A stretch of DNA of 64,000 bases from Arachis hypogaea (GCF_003086295.3 NC_092046.1:109533363-109597362), one strand, 5' to 3'. Counted from the stretch's first letter, positions 52,801 to 63,681 are shown. Translations and numbers: made by a program. Notes: generated by a model from the letters alone, not told the origin.

Positions 52801-54310
52801 TGAAAAATGCAGAAGATTGATGGTTTAGAGGTTATAAAAACTCTCGTTGTGAGTATAGTTACTAAACCAAGCAATCAACCTTTCTTACAAACGTGTTGGG
52901 TGTCACAAGTAACAAACCCCTTAAAAATTGTTAACCGAGTATTCAAACCTCGGGTCGTCTTCTCAAGGAACTGCGAGGAAGTATGTTCTTATTATTGGCT
53001 ATAAAGGTTGTAATCGGGGTTGAAAAGGTGAGAAGCAAGTAATTTAAATGACGAGTGAATTAAATGGCAAGTAAAAATAAATAATAACTGTAAAACGAAT
53101 TTTGGCAAGATAAGGGAAATTAGAAGTCCAACTTAGTTATCCTTCTCAACAATAATGAAAGTTGTATCTTAATTCCACTTGGTCAACCTTTACCAAAGCA
53201 AAGGAAAGTTAAGGGACTAATTAAATTGACCTTTGAATCCTAATTATTTCCTAAGAAAAGGTTGGGATTAATTAAGTTCAACTCAATTAGCAAGGTAACG
53301 ATTATCAATTATGTTGAGTTTAATAACTGTTGAGTTACTGAATTCTTAACCAACACCAAAAGGGGAAAAAGTAAATTGCTGAAATAATAAAAGTGTCCTT
53401 AGATGGGAAGCAATGGCAACTTAAATCAAAGAGAATAATCATAACCTGAAAATACCTCAAATTATCATTAATTCAATTAGAAATCTGTAACATGGAATAA
53501 TTCTGAAATCAATTTATAATAATAATCAATTCAAATGTTGGAATAAATAAATAGAAGTAATACTAAAAGAACATTAAACCTGGATCCAGAGTTACTCTTA
53601 AAACAAGAAGAAATCCTAAATCCTAAAAGAGAGAGAGAGAAGATCTCCCTCTCAACTAAATCTAAATCATTGAAAGGTGAAAAATATGTAAGCTCCCTTT
53701 AAATGGAAGCATTCCCACACTTTATAACCTCTGGTCTATGCTGTCTGTACTTGGATCTGGGCCAAAAAGGGCTTCAGAATTCGCTGGGGGCGTATTCTGT
53801 AATTTCTGGTGCGTGACCTCTGTCACGCGTCTGTGTGGGTCACGCGGTCACGTCATTCAGAACTTTGCCTTGCCACGCGGTCGCGTCAGTCATGCGACCG
53901 CGTCATGTGTATTCTGCTTAAGGCACGCGGTCGCGTCAGTCATGCGGCCGCGTCGCTGCTGATTCGTGTTTGGCACGCGATCGCGTCATCCATGCGATCG
54001 CGTGGATATCAGTTTCTTTAAAGCTCCATTTTGCTTCCTCATTCCATTCTAGTATATTTCCTTTTTCCATCCTTTAAGTCATTTTGCCTTTAGAAAATAT
54101 GAAACTACTCAACACACTAATCACGGTATCGAATGGAAATAAAGGTAATTAAAATAATTAATTTTTAAAGCTTAGAAAACATGTTTTTCATTATATGACA
54201 TAATAAGGAAGGGAAAGTAAAACTATGCAATTAATGTGAATAAGTAGGTGAAGAGTTGAATAAATCACTCTAATTAAGCACAAAAGAACTCATGAAATAT
54301 GGGTTTATCA
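52801..54310 (-). repeat. 3' LTR of K
   Basis: Plus-strand ends are TGAAAAATGC and GTTTATCA. It contains ACCTCGGGTCGTC with a CCGAG/CTCGG dyad (52946-52966) in the U5 position and a palindrome array at 53822-54005. Confidence 0.92.
53822..54005. repeat. ACGCGATCGCGT-type palindrome array in the K 3' LTR
   Basis: About eight CpG-rich dyads such as CACGCGGTCGCGTCA and CACGCGATCGCGTCA. The counterpart in the 5' LTR is at 62224-62412 and an internal array at 58856-59320. Many show TG/CA variants of CpG, consistent with methylation decay. Confidence 0.88.
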
Positions 54311-54348
54311 ACCTCCCCACACTTAAACACTAGCATGTCCTCATGCTA
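54311..54348 (-). other. 3' hairpin and polypurine tract (K)
   Basis: Minus-strand TAGCATG-AGGA-CATGCTA (54331-54348) is followed by TTTAAGTGTGGGGAGGT abutting the LTR. The tract is a classic purine run, unlike the AAGTTTGGTGTTG type, but the hairpin design and loop are the same. Confidence 0.8.
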
Positions 54349-56040
54349 AATCCAAGGTAAATAATTAAGGTTAAAGTGATGGAATGTTATGAAATGCAAC
54401 CTATGCTAAATGCATCTACCTAATGAGTCATGCAATTCCAATTCATCCACTCATATATAAAGTTTACATGTAGCTAAGTTAATTCACATTCTCAAGGAGT
54501 TGTGTGTATATATATAGCCAACCCTTAAATAATAAAGCACTTTAGCAAATGAGATGGGAAAGAAAACATTGTACAAACTTGCAAAACAATTAGTATATTT
54601 TAAGCACAGACATATGTTGATGAGTTATTGAACCCTCACTGGATTTTGTGTTTACTCTCTAGTCACTCAGTGTTTATTGGGTTTATTCACTCTATTTTTC
54701 TTTTTATTCTTAATTTCTACAGCTTTGTTTTTCATCTAACCAATCAACAATTATAGAATATAGTCATACCAAAAAGTCCTGAGGTCTTAATTAAGGTTGT
54801 AATGTGGTCAAGGTAAAGGTAAGGATTTATGTATAGGGTCAAGTGAGCTAATAAGTGAATCCTTAATTAGACTAAGATCTCACCTAACATACATATTCAG
54901 CAAGATAAAACTTCTTTACCTATTTTCCAATAATTTCCCACTTATTGTTACATGCTCATGTTTCACTTTTTATCATTTTTTTATCCCATGTGCATTGTTT
55001 TTATTTTGCATTGGGGAATTTCTTTTGTATCCCCTTTTATTTAAATGCTGAAAAAAATTAACTTTTTTTTTAATGCACATGATAATTGAATCATTTAGAT
55101 TTTCTCATGAGCATGCTTCGCAAATTTTATTTTATTCCTTTTAACTTCTCTACCTTTTGTTTCTATCATCCATGTTTCCAAAAAGGTTTCCCACATTTAA
55201 CTCTATTTATAATTTTCTATCTTAAGCTAACCAAGGATTCACTTGGGATTTTATTTTGTTTTTCTGCTTAAGGCTAGTAATTTGGCTAAATAGAATAAAG
55301 GGGTTTTGAAAGGGGGCTAACAAGGGTAATGTAAAAGGTAGGCTAATTTGGGGTGAGTGAGCTAAAATCAAATGATGGCCTCAATCATTCTCTTGGTATG
55401 TATCTATTCTATATTCTATAATTAGACATATAGATTAAAGCAAAGTAAAGAACATCAGAATAAAAAGAAATGTGACACACAGAAATGAAATTATGGTTTG
55501 AATGCAACCATACAATTTAAGCTCAAGACTCACAGGCTGTGTGTTCTCTAACTCAAGCATCATATATCATTCATATATTGTATGTAGGTTTAGTTAAAAA
55601 TTCCCATTATTCTCTTGAAAAAAATTATTTAGGGTAGCTTTTAATGTTTTAATGTTCCTCCTTGATGAAATGTTGTCAACTAACATGTAATGCTATATAT
55701 ATAAGGTGTGGGTTATTTTGATTCTGTTAAAGTTTCTAGTTTACTTCCTTTTTATACTTTTCTATTTAAACTATACTATCTTATGCTAAAAAGGGTAAAC
55801 TATACTAATTAATCCACTAATAAATCAGAATTGCAAACTAAACTAAATAACTAAAATAAACTAAATGGCTAAAGTAAGAACTAAAGATGCAAAATGCAGC
55901 ACATAGAGTAAAATACACAAGTAGCAATGTATAAGTACTCAGAAAATAACAATAAAAGAAAAAGAGAAAAATACAGAAAAATATCCAAAATAAAAGAAAA
56001 AGTATGTAGTGGTTCACCAAAATAAACGCCAGAGATGGCG
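54349..56040 (-). other. 3' noncoding region of K
   Basis: AT-rich, with no supported ORF and many short T or A runs. I see no further features. Confidence 0.55.
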
Positions 56041-56079
56041 ACCTCCCCACACTTAAAATGAAGCATCGTCCTCGATGCT
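56041..56079 (-). other. Second, internal hairpin plus polypurine tract (K)
   Basis: Minus-strand AGCATCG-AGGA-CGATGCT (56062-56079) is followed by a TTAAGTGTGGGGAGGT tract (56041-56056), just downstream of the ORF2 stop. It duplicates the 3' module, with a different stem and the same AGGA loop. Confidence 0.75.
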
Positions 56080-56082
56080 CAA

Positions 56083-57555
56083 TCAAGCCTGGTGTGAAAG
56101 AGTGTTATCAATGGTAGGGATGGTAGCTGCGGTTTCCGTGGCGGTAGTAGGCTGAGGGTCTGGCTGCTGTGGAGGTGGCACAGACTGGAGCGGGATCTCT
56201 AGATCTGCAGCCTCTATCTGGGGCATAACCTCCTGATGCAGGGCAGCCTGCTCTGTGGCTGCCTGCTGATGAGTCTCCGCCTGGGAATGAGGCTCCTCCT
56301 CGTGCTCATCCTCCTCCTCGTGCTCATCCTCTGATGGCTCTGAAGGGGTGTCGGGCTCGGAGGGGATGTCGGCGCCCTGTCTGATCATCAACTTCAGATG
56401 GGAATAGCGTCGCCTGCTGCGGTGCTCTAATCTCTCATATCGGTGCCTGTTACGGCGCTCCATCTGATAAAGCTGACGGAATCGACGACGCACGAGGCGA
56501 TAGACTGGCTCAGAGGTGGGTGGAGGTGCAGTGGTGGCAGCAGGGGCAGCTGGGGCAGCTGTGGATGAACAGGGTCCAGCAGACGGAGGGGCTGTCTCAT
56601 AAGTAGTAGTGACTGGTGGTGGTCTGTAGCCCAAAGCAAGGAAATTCCTGCTGTGCGGGATGATCTTCCAGCAGTCCGCTGCTGGTGGTCTCTCATCGGC
56701 ATCCTCCCAAGGCACATCGGCCTGACGGCCTAGCCGTGTAACCAGGTAAGGAAAGGGGAGGGTGCCTCGTACGTGGGCCCTGGCCATATAATGCCGGATA
56801 AAACGAGGTAAGTATATGTCCTAACCCTCCACCACACACCAAAGGAGGGTGATCATGGTAGCCGGGATCTCCGTCTCGTGAGTACTCGACATAAAAAAAT
56901 TACTCAAGATCTGATGCCATAGCCGAGCCTCATCGTTCAAGTACACTCTCTTGATCCCTCTAGGCATAGTGGTGTTCTGACCCATCTCCCAAGGAACAGC
57001 AGAGTCGAGAGCTATCCGTGCCTTTACGGCATCCCAGTCAAACTGCATCTGGCCCATGTCCTCCTCAGCCTGTGCAAAACCATCTGGCTGATCGGACTTG
57101 GCTGGGAGCTGGAGAATGTTCTCTATGGCCTCCTCTGTGACCAGAATTTGCTTTCCCCTCAGGTTCACTGCATCAAGGGTAGTAAGGTAGTTGTTGCAAT
57201 AGAATTCTCGGACCCAAGATGCATTGACCTCTGTCAGTGGTCTCTCCAGAAAGAACCATCCCCTTTGCTTGATTTGCTCAGCAGTGTATTGCTGGAGGGC
57301 CTCTAGAATCTTCAAGGTACGTTCCAGGTATAGGTTTCTGGAGTTTGCAAAAGTCAGGTACTTCAGTTCACAGTACCGGTTTATAAATTTTATAGGATCA
57401 TCTGCAGGAAGCAGCTGGTTAGCTTTCTCCTGCGGTGTGAAGTTCTTCTCCCGCCATGAGGTATCGTGCATTAGAGAAATGATGGACTGGGAGGAATCTC
57501 CTCTCTTGCGCTTGCTAGTGGCCTTGCCTTTACCTTTCTTGTGTGAGGCAGACAT
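56083..57555 (-). pseudogene. ORF2 of K, 'putative plant transposon protein' domain (single in-frame TAG)
   Basis: The start at ATG 57555 (MSASHKKGKGKATSKRKRGD) gives a basic, NLS-like N-terminus as in other ORF2 products; an ATG 54 bases upstream would add a hydrophobic stretch and is less likely. The domain shows QRGWFFLERPL, NASWVREFYCNNY and LNDEARLWHQILSNFF. One TAG at 56821-56823 separates codons 1-244 from a same-frame continuation (DIYLPRFIRHYMARAHVRG...). The continuation has a Pro/Thr/Ala-rich part, an Arg/Tyr-rich helix, an acidic Glu/His segment and a Gln/Pro tail. It is a near-intact gene; readthrough or a recent mutation could explain the stop. Confidence 0.82.
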
Positions 57556-59474
57556 CCTGAAAAACAAAAAATCAGGAATGGATAAAAAAATAGGAAAGCA
57601 AATAGGCAATTAAACAAAGGAAACTCAAAGCGGTAAGGGAGAAATAGAATAAGGAAAATGAGTAATTAAATTGTGATTGAATGAATGTTAAATGGAAAGA
57701 AAATAAGCAATATGCCATGGTTAGAAAGTTAGAGGAAAGTGAAAATAATTAGAAAAGAGACCAAAAGGGTTAGTATGGTTAGGATTTGAAAAAGAAATTA
57801 GTAAATTAAAAACAGTGAGTTAGTAAGGTAAGTGGCATAGAAAAATTCCATGTAACAAGGATTCACAGGTAAGAATAGAAGTACTCATAATTGAACAAGC
57901 AGTTTATGAACCAGGAAATCAAAAAGGATGAGAAAGTCTGCCATAGCATGCATGTAAAGGTTTGGGTAAAACAAAGTAAAACAGATTTCAGAAATGCCAA
58001 ACCAAAACATGAATGAAAATAATTTAAAAAAATTTGGGCAGCATTCCGGCTAAAATTGGATTGTCCCGGAAAATAAACAGCAATTTAATCAGTTCATATG
58101 AATTAAAAAAACAAGCCGCATGTACATAGATATAAAATAAACATAAAAACTCAATGTAAACAGCAGCAACATACAAGAAAGCAGCATATGAATCATGATT
58201 ATAGCAGCAACAGATTTGCACATAGGGTAAAACAGAAGTAAGAACAGTGTAAGTAAACAGACCTAGATCCACTAACCACAGCCTAAGCTACCTAACAACC
58301 TAAAAATCCACTACAACATGCAAGTCTAGCTATCCTAATTATGAACATAAACGGAAAAAAAATACAGAAAAGTTACGAACAGATAAAAAAATTGGTTGCG
58401 TGTTGCAGAACCTGGTAAGCAGAAGGGGTGGAACAGGGAAGAAGGTGGCTGCGGCGGCGTCCGGCGCGGTGGCGGGGCACGGCGTCTGGGTGGCAGCGGA
58501 GGGGGTTGGTGGCGGAGAGAGGGTTTAGGTTTGGAGGAAGAGGATAGGGGTGGGAGGTGGGGGTTGGGGTTGATGGCTGAAGGGGTGGGGCGCGGTGGAT
58601 GGCCGGCGGTGGTGGGCGGTGGTGGCGGCGAGCAGCAGTCGAAAGGGGAGGAGAGAGGAAGAAGGAAGGAGAGAGAAGGGGAGGGGGTGGTAGGGCGACG
58701 GTGGCGGGTCGGCGGCGGCGTCTGGGTGATGGTGCGGTGGTGGCTGGAAGGTGGTGGGTGGTGGTTGGAGGGAGAGGAGGCAGAGAAGGGGAAGAGGGTT
58801 CGGGGTGAGGGCTGCGCGACTGATAGGGTTCGCGGGCTGGGGGTTATATTTTTGAATCCACGCGGCCGCGTGGGGCACGCGGTCGCGTGGTTGGGACGAG
58901 AATGGGAGTGACGCGATCGCGTGGGGTGCGCGATCGCATGAGAGGGGGAAAGATGGGTGACGCGATCGTATGGGTCGCGCGATCACGTCGCTGGAAGTCG
59001 TGCTAAACGCACGACTCCAGCGCCGTTTTAGCGCAACTCTCTGTCTCCTTTTGGGGTGATGTGCAATCCATGCGATGCGATCGCGTCGCTCACGCGGTCG
59101 CGTGGGATTGATATTGTACATGTGACGCGATCGCAGGGGGCATGCGATCGCGTGGGCCAATTTGTGCGAAACGCACAAGGGCCGCACGATTCCAGCCCAA
59201 CTTTCTGTTTGTTGGATCCTTACGCCGATATATATATCACGCGGCCGCGTGGGTTACGCGGTCGCATGGGTGGTGTTTTTCGCGATATGACGCGATCGCA
59301 TGGGGCATGCGGTCGCGCCGTGCAACCACTTTTTTTTTTTTAAACTGAAAAGTGCAGAATGCAATGACTATCATGGATGCTTATGCATGATTCCAGGTTT
59401 AATAAATTAAAATGAAAAAGGAAAAATGAAAGCAATTAACAAGAAATAATTTGAAAAAGAAGCGACCATACCAT
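57556..59474 (-). other. Noncoding region between ORF1 and ORF2 (K)
   Basis: From ORF2 outward: AT-rich sequence to about 58390; a very G-rich (plus strand) GGTGGCGG/GGAGAGG segment at 58430-58850; the palindrome array at 58856-59320; and a short T run at 59330. Long frames in the G-rich part are compositional and show no recognisable protein. Confidence 0.6.
58856..59320. repeat. Internal ACGCGATCGCGT-type palindrome array (K)
   Basis: About ten CpG-rich dyads (ACGCGGCCGCGTGG, ACGCGATCGCGTGG, CATGCGATCGCGTGG) of the same kind as in the K LTRs, located between ORF1 and ORF2 as in C, D, F and A. Confidence 0.88.
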
Positions 59475-59524
59475 GGTGGGTTGTCTCCCATCTAGCACTT
59501 TTAGTTAAAGTCCTTAAGTTGGAC
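59475..59524 (-). other. Conserved hairpin block after ORF1 (K)
   Basis: Minus-strand GTCC-AACTTAA-GGAC and TGGG-AGACAA-CCCA align with TGTCAA/TTGACA and TTGGG/CCCAA of C and F, with both arms changed and pairing kept. Confidence 0.65.
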
Positions 59525-59541
59525 ATTGGAAGAGTATCGTG

Positions 59542-61107
59542 TTATGGTGGCTTGTATTTAAATTCGTCCAAAAATCTCCACCAGTGCTTGGAATGCCAAT
59601 AGCCTCCGGGGTCCCAAACTAGGCATGTAAAGCTTCTGCGCAGCTTTAAACAGATATCCAGCCTCCCGGGATGACGAATGTCAGAACATAATCCATGATC
59701 CCAAGCTGTGTTTTTAGATCCGCCTTCGTTTTGATTTGTAAGTTTCCATTCGGGCGGGTTAAAGAGTAGAATCTCACCGTGGCGACCAAACGTTCTCCGT
59801 GATCCATGCAATTGAGCACGATACCAATCCGTGTACTTCGGGGTGAAGCGTGGAACCTTATTGAACCTGGTGCACCAGCTCTGAATACGAGCCATTTCCC
59901 TCTTACTCTTAAAGCCGCAGAGAGCTCTAAGCTGGCCATCTGTTTCAAGCAAACCATATTCAAGTGAATAAGTAAAATTATAAGTTAAGGATTGTACCCA
60001 CTTGAAGCTTGTATTGGGTGGTAATGGCCTTGGGACAGGTGTTTTTGGTGGTTCTGCGAGTTCCGTTTCCTTGTGTTCTTCTGTGAATTCTTCCACTTCC
60101 TTGCAAAGATCTTCAATTGTATCTGTATCCTGGTCAAAGTCTTCTATGTCTTCCTCATCACTCGAGTCATAGATTGGAGGTTGAGAAAAATCTACCTCCG
60201 CATCATCTTCATATTCACTTGGGGAAGATTCTTCGATCTCAAAGAATTCACTTGCGGACGCAAGTTCATCACTAGGAGCACTAGACTTGTGACTATCATC
60301 ATCAAGGAAATTTGCTTCTTGGATTATTCTGTCTGATTCTTCGTAAACGACTTGCCTTGGAGATTGTACGGTATCCTCCTTAGCATCAACTGTAGTGTCT
60401 TGGACGGAGTTTTCCTCAATTCTGTATTCCCAAGGAAGTTCAGCATCGCCTAGATCTTCAACCAACTCTTCTTTTTGAACAATGACAGCTTCTTCCACTT
60501 GTTCTAGTACGAATTCATTTTCTGTCTTGTCCACTGGAGTCTCTAGCATTTCTTTCATGCTACGCTCTTCATTGGGCTGTCCACATGGAGCTGTGGTTGA
60601 TCCTTGTATATTTGAGCGCCTAGTGTCCCATTGAATTAGTGCATGCTCCAGTTGTTGAATGGTTGTTTGAAATTTAATCATTGTTTCTTTCAGGCGATCC
60701 TTTGCTTCGCGGTTTGCCAGTCTTGGACATGATACAAAGGAAAGTGGTGATGATTGGGAACGATTGGATTGGTATTGGGGTAAGGAAGGATCATATGATG
60801 GCGAATGGTGAAGAGAAGCTTGTGAGTGTGGTGGTTCGAGGTTATGTTGAAAGGATGGTTCATATGCACAGGGTGGGGCTTGTTGGTAGTTACAAGGTTG
60901 TCCACCATGTCTTACAGCTGGGTATGCACGGTAGAATGGTCTTTGTCCAGGATATCTCGGAGGGTGTTGCTGCCTAAAGGATTGATTAGATCCTCTTGTC
61001 TCCATCCATCCTTGATTGGTCTGACCTTGATGCACATTCCTGCTATAACTTCTATTTCCTTTAACAATATTAGAACCAAACTCAAAGCGAGAGGGGTGAG
61101 AGTTCAT
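59542..61107 (-). CDS. ORF1 of K: acidic protein of unknown function
   Basis: This intact 521-codon frame from ATG 61107 (MNSHPSRFEFGSN) is chosen because it follows the PBS closely; an upstream ATG at 61194 would add a hydrophobic lead. Residues 1-135 are rich in Gln, Pro, Tyr, Ser and His. A helical segment follows (AKDRLKETMIKFQTTIQQLE). About 190-390 is strongly acidic (DDSHKSS, SSDEEDIEDFDQD). The last 130 residues are ordered-looking and rich in Trp, Arg and Gly (KWVQSLTYNFTYSLEYGLLE, FGRHGEILLFNPPEWK, HWWRFLDEF). I recognise no family. It occupies the gag-pro place but has no Gag core or DLGS protease. Confidence 0.65.
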   Translation of the reverse strand: MNSHPSRFEFGSNIVKGNRSYSRNVHQGQTNQGWMETRGSNQSFRQQHPPRYPGQRPFYRAYPAVRHGGQPCNYQQAPPCAYEPSFQHNLEPPHSQASLHHSPSYDPSLPQYQSNRSQSSPLSFVSCPRLANREAKDRLKETMIKFQTTIQQLEHALIQWDTRRSNIQGSTTAPCGQPNEERSMKEMLETPVDKTENEFVLEQVEEAVIVQKEELVEDLGDAELPWEYRIEENSVQDTTVDAKEDTVQSPRQVVYEESDRIIQEANFLDDDSHKSSAPSDELASASEFFEIEESSPSEYEDDAEVDFSQPPIYDSSDEEDIEDFDQDTDTIEDLCKEVEEFTEEHKETELAEPPKTPVPRPLPPNTSFKWVQSLTYNFTYSLEYGLLETDGQLRALCGFKSKREMARIQSWCTRFNKVPRFTPKYTDWYRAQLHGSRRTFGRHGEILLFNPPEWKLTNQNEGGSKNTAWDHGLCSDIRHPGRLDICLKLRRSFTCLVWDPGGYWHSKHWWRFLDEFKYKPP

Positions 61108-61203
61108 AGTAGCAAATAAAGAGAAAAAAGGAAAAACAACAATAATTAAACAAGCAAAAGAAAAATATTTACAATAACCAATAATAAGGCACACGTTAGC
61201 AGT

Positions 61204-61221
61204 TCCCCGGCAACGGCGCCA
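61204..61221 (-). other. Primer-binding site of K
   Basis: Minus-strand TGGCGCCGTTGCCGGGGA, three bases from the LTR. Confidence 0.93.
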
Positions 61222-61224
61222 TTT

Positions 61225-62718
61225 TGAAAGATGCAGAAGATTGATGGTTTAGAGGTTATAAAAACTCTCGTTGTGAGTATAGTTACTAAACCAAGCAATC
61301 AACCTTTCTTACAAACGTGTTGGGTGTCACAAGTAAAAAACCCCTTAAAAATTGTTAACCGAGTATTCAAACCTCGGGTCGTCTTCTCAAGGAACTGCGA
61401 GGAAGTATATTCTTATTATTGGCTATAAAGGTTGTAATCGGGGTTTAGAAGGTGAGAAGCAAGTAATTTAAATGACGAGTGAATTAAATGGCAAGTAAAA
61501 ATAAATAATAACTGTAAAATGACTTTCAGCAAGATAAGGGAAATTAGAAGTCCAACTTAGTTATCCTTCTCAACAATAATGAAAGTTGTATCTTAATTCC
61601 ACTTGGTCAACCTTTACCAAAGCAAAGGAAAGTTAAGGGACTAATTAAATTGACCTTTGAATCCTAATTATTTCCTAAGAAAAGGTTGGGATTAATTAAG
61701 TTCAACTCAATTAGCAAGGTAACGATTATCAATTATGTTGAGTTACTGAATTCTTAACCAACACCAAAAGGGGAAAAAGTAAATTGTTGAAATAATAAGA
61801 GTGTCCTTAGATGGGAAGCAATGGCAACTTAAATCAAAGAGAATAATCATAAACTGAAAATACCTCAAATTATCATTAATTCAATTAGAAATCTGTAACA
61901 TGGAATAATTCTTAGATCAATTTATAATAATAATCAATTCAAATATTGGAATAAATAAATAGAAGTAATACTAAAAGAACATTAAACCTGGATCCAGAGT
62001 TACTCTTAAAACAAGAAGAAATCCTAAATCCTAAAAGAGAGAGAGAGAAGATCTCCCTCTCAACTAAATCTAAATCATTGAAAGGTGAAAAATATGCGAG
62101 CTCCCTTTGAATGGAAGCATTTCCACACTTTATAATCTCTGGTCTATGCTGTCTGTACTTGGATCTGGGCCAAAAAGGGCTTCAGAATTCGCTGGGGGCG
62201 TATTCTGTAGTTTCTGGTGCGTGGCCTCTGTCACGCGTCCGCGTGGGTCACGCGGTCGCGTCATTCGGAACTTTGCCTTGCCACGCGGTCGCGTCAGTCA
62301 TGCGATCGCGTCATGTGTATTCTGCTTAAGGCGCGCAGTCACGTCAGTCATGTGGCCGCGTCGCTGCTGATTCGTGTTTGGCACGCGATCGCGTCATCCA
62401 TGGAATCGCGTGGATATCAGTTTCTTTAAAGCTCCATTTTGCTTCCTCCTTCCATTCTAGTATGTTTCCTTTTTCCATCCTTTAAGTCATTCTGCCTTTA
62501 GAAAATCTGAAACTACTCAACACACTAATCACGGCATCGAATGGAAATAAAGGTAATTAAAATAATTAATTTTTAAAGCTTAGAAAACATGTTTTTCATT
62601 ATATGACATAATAAGGAAGGGAAAGTAAAACTATGCAATTAATGTGAATAAGTAGGTGAAGAGTTGAATAAATCACTCTAATTAAGCACAAAAGAACTCA
62701 TGAAATATGGGTTTATCA
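61225..62718 (-). repeat. 5' LTR of K
   Basis: 1494 bp, TGAAAGATGC to GTTTATCA, matching 52801-54310. Palindrome array at 62224-62412. Confidence 0.93.
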
Positions 62719-63146
62719 GTCCACTATAGCAAATTATATACTATTTTGATGCCTCAGACGTTAGCTTTCCAATGCCGGTAGAACCGCCTCATTTGGACTT
62801 CTACAGCTCAAGTTATGATCAATTTAGTACAGAGAGGTCAGGATTGACAGCTTTCCAAATTCTTCATTTCTTGAATTCTTCCACTTTGTATGCTTTCCTT
62901 CCTCACTTCTTCAATCCATACTTGCCTTATAAGCTTGAAATTACTCAACAAACACATCAAGGCATCAAATGGGATTAAAGTGAATAAAATTTAGCAATTA
63001 AAAGGCCCAAAAAAGCATGTTTTTACTTTCAAGCACAATTTAGGAAGAATTCATGAAACTATGCTATTTCAATGGATAAATGCAAGAAAAGTTGATGAAA
63101 TCCACCTAAATAGAGCAAATATATATCATGACATGTGGATTCATCA

Positions 63147-63447
63147 TGATGTTCGGGGCTCCGGCCTCTTTCAGAGTAATTCTTCGAGGTGGTGCCGCCA
63201 TATTGTTGTCACCTAATTCACTCACAGAAATTTCAGCACTTCCAACAGAAGAATACAAGGTTCCTTCGTTTAGTGAAGAATGAGAATCACGATTAGAAGG
63301 TGATGGTGAATCGGGTTGCTCTTCAAGAGAGTCTGATTCACTATGCACAAATGCTAACCGGCGCTAAGCTTGCCTAAGATGTGTTGAAGTCCTTTCTATT
63401 TCAGGATCAAAAGGGACCAAGCTCGGATCTAGAAGCGACCGTGTCAT
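63147..63447 (-). pseudogene. gag: gag of A, N-terminal piece
   Basis: ATG 63447 opens MTRSLLDPSLVPFDPEIERT, a typical Gag start for this class. An in-frame TAG at 63364-63366 follows HLRQA; the frame continues through an acidic/Ser-rich part to RRITLKEAGAPNI at J's TGATG. It resumes at 51565. Confidence 0.85.
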
Positions 63448-63657
63448 TCAACTGAGGAATCAATGAAATCATACAATCATCAAGAGCAAAACAAGAATAA
63501 GAAAATAAACGAAAACAACCTAATAGTCAATAACTACCAAAACTATTTAGATAGAGGAGCCAACTACTAGTTAGTGTCAAGTGACAAACAAAAATCAAGT
63601 ATTCACACTATTCACATATTTACAACAACCAAAATTATAGCACTCATTGCACTAATC
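63448..63657 (-). other. Short leader of A
   Basis: AT-rich spacer of about 210 bases between PBS and gag; nothing further seen. Confidence 0.6.
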
Positions 63658-63675
63658 TCCCCGGCAACGGTGTCA
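63658..63675 (-). other. Primer-binding site of A (decayed)
   Basis: Minus-strand TGACACCGTTGCCGGGGA has two G-to-A changes from the tRNA-Asp complement, in keeping with the age of A. Confidence 0.8.
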
Positions 63676-63681
63676 AATACT

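Larger units (their letters stand above)
52801..62718 (-). mobile_element. Element K: non-autonomous element without gag-pro
   Basis: This 9918-bp element is flanked by GTCCA at 52796-52800 and 62719-62723. LTRs are 52801-54310 (1510 bp) and 61225-62718 (1494 bp); the main length difference is a short stretch around 53330. The PBS at 61204-61221 gives minus orientation. Inside are ORF1 (59542-61107) and ORF2 (56083-57555, one stop). Confidence 0.93.
51571..63146 (-). mobile_element. Element J: solo LTR split by K
   Basis: J runs from TGATGATGGC to ATTCATCA and is flanked by TGATG at 51566-51570 and 63147-63151. Without K it is about 1650 bp (51571-52800 and 62724-63146). It has no PBS, PPT or coding region. 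The hairpin CTGGGA-GTTTTAAG-TCCCAG near 51705-51724 corresponds to the U5 hairpin of other LTRs and suggests minus orientation. A GTGCGTACACAC-type array lies at 52689-52790. Removing J joins A gag in frame, which confirms the boundaries. Confidence 0.85.

Noticed and set aside
53809..54021. ACGCGATCGCGT units as MITE ends
   Set aside because: No target duplications or defined element around each unit; they are array units in the K LTR and interior.
58396..58911. 171-codon Gly/Arg-rich frame and overlapping opposite-strand frames as genes
   Set aside because: They arise from simple G-rich composition and the CpG palindromes; no domain, no conserved start, and they lie in a noncoding region of K.
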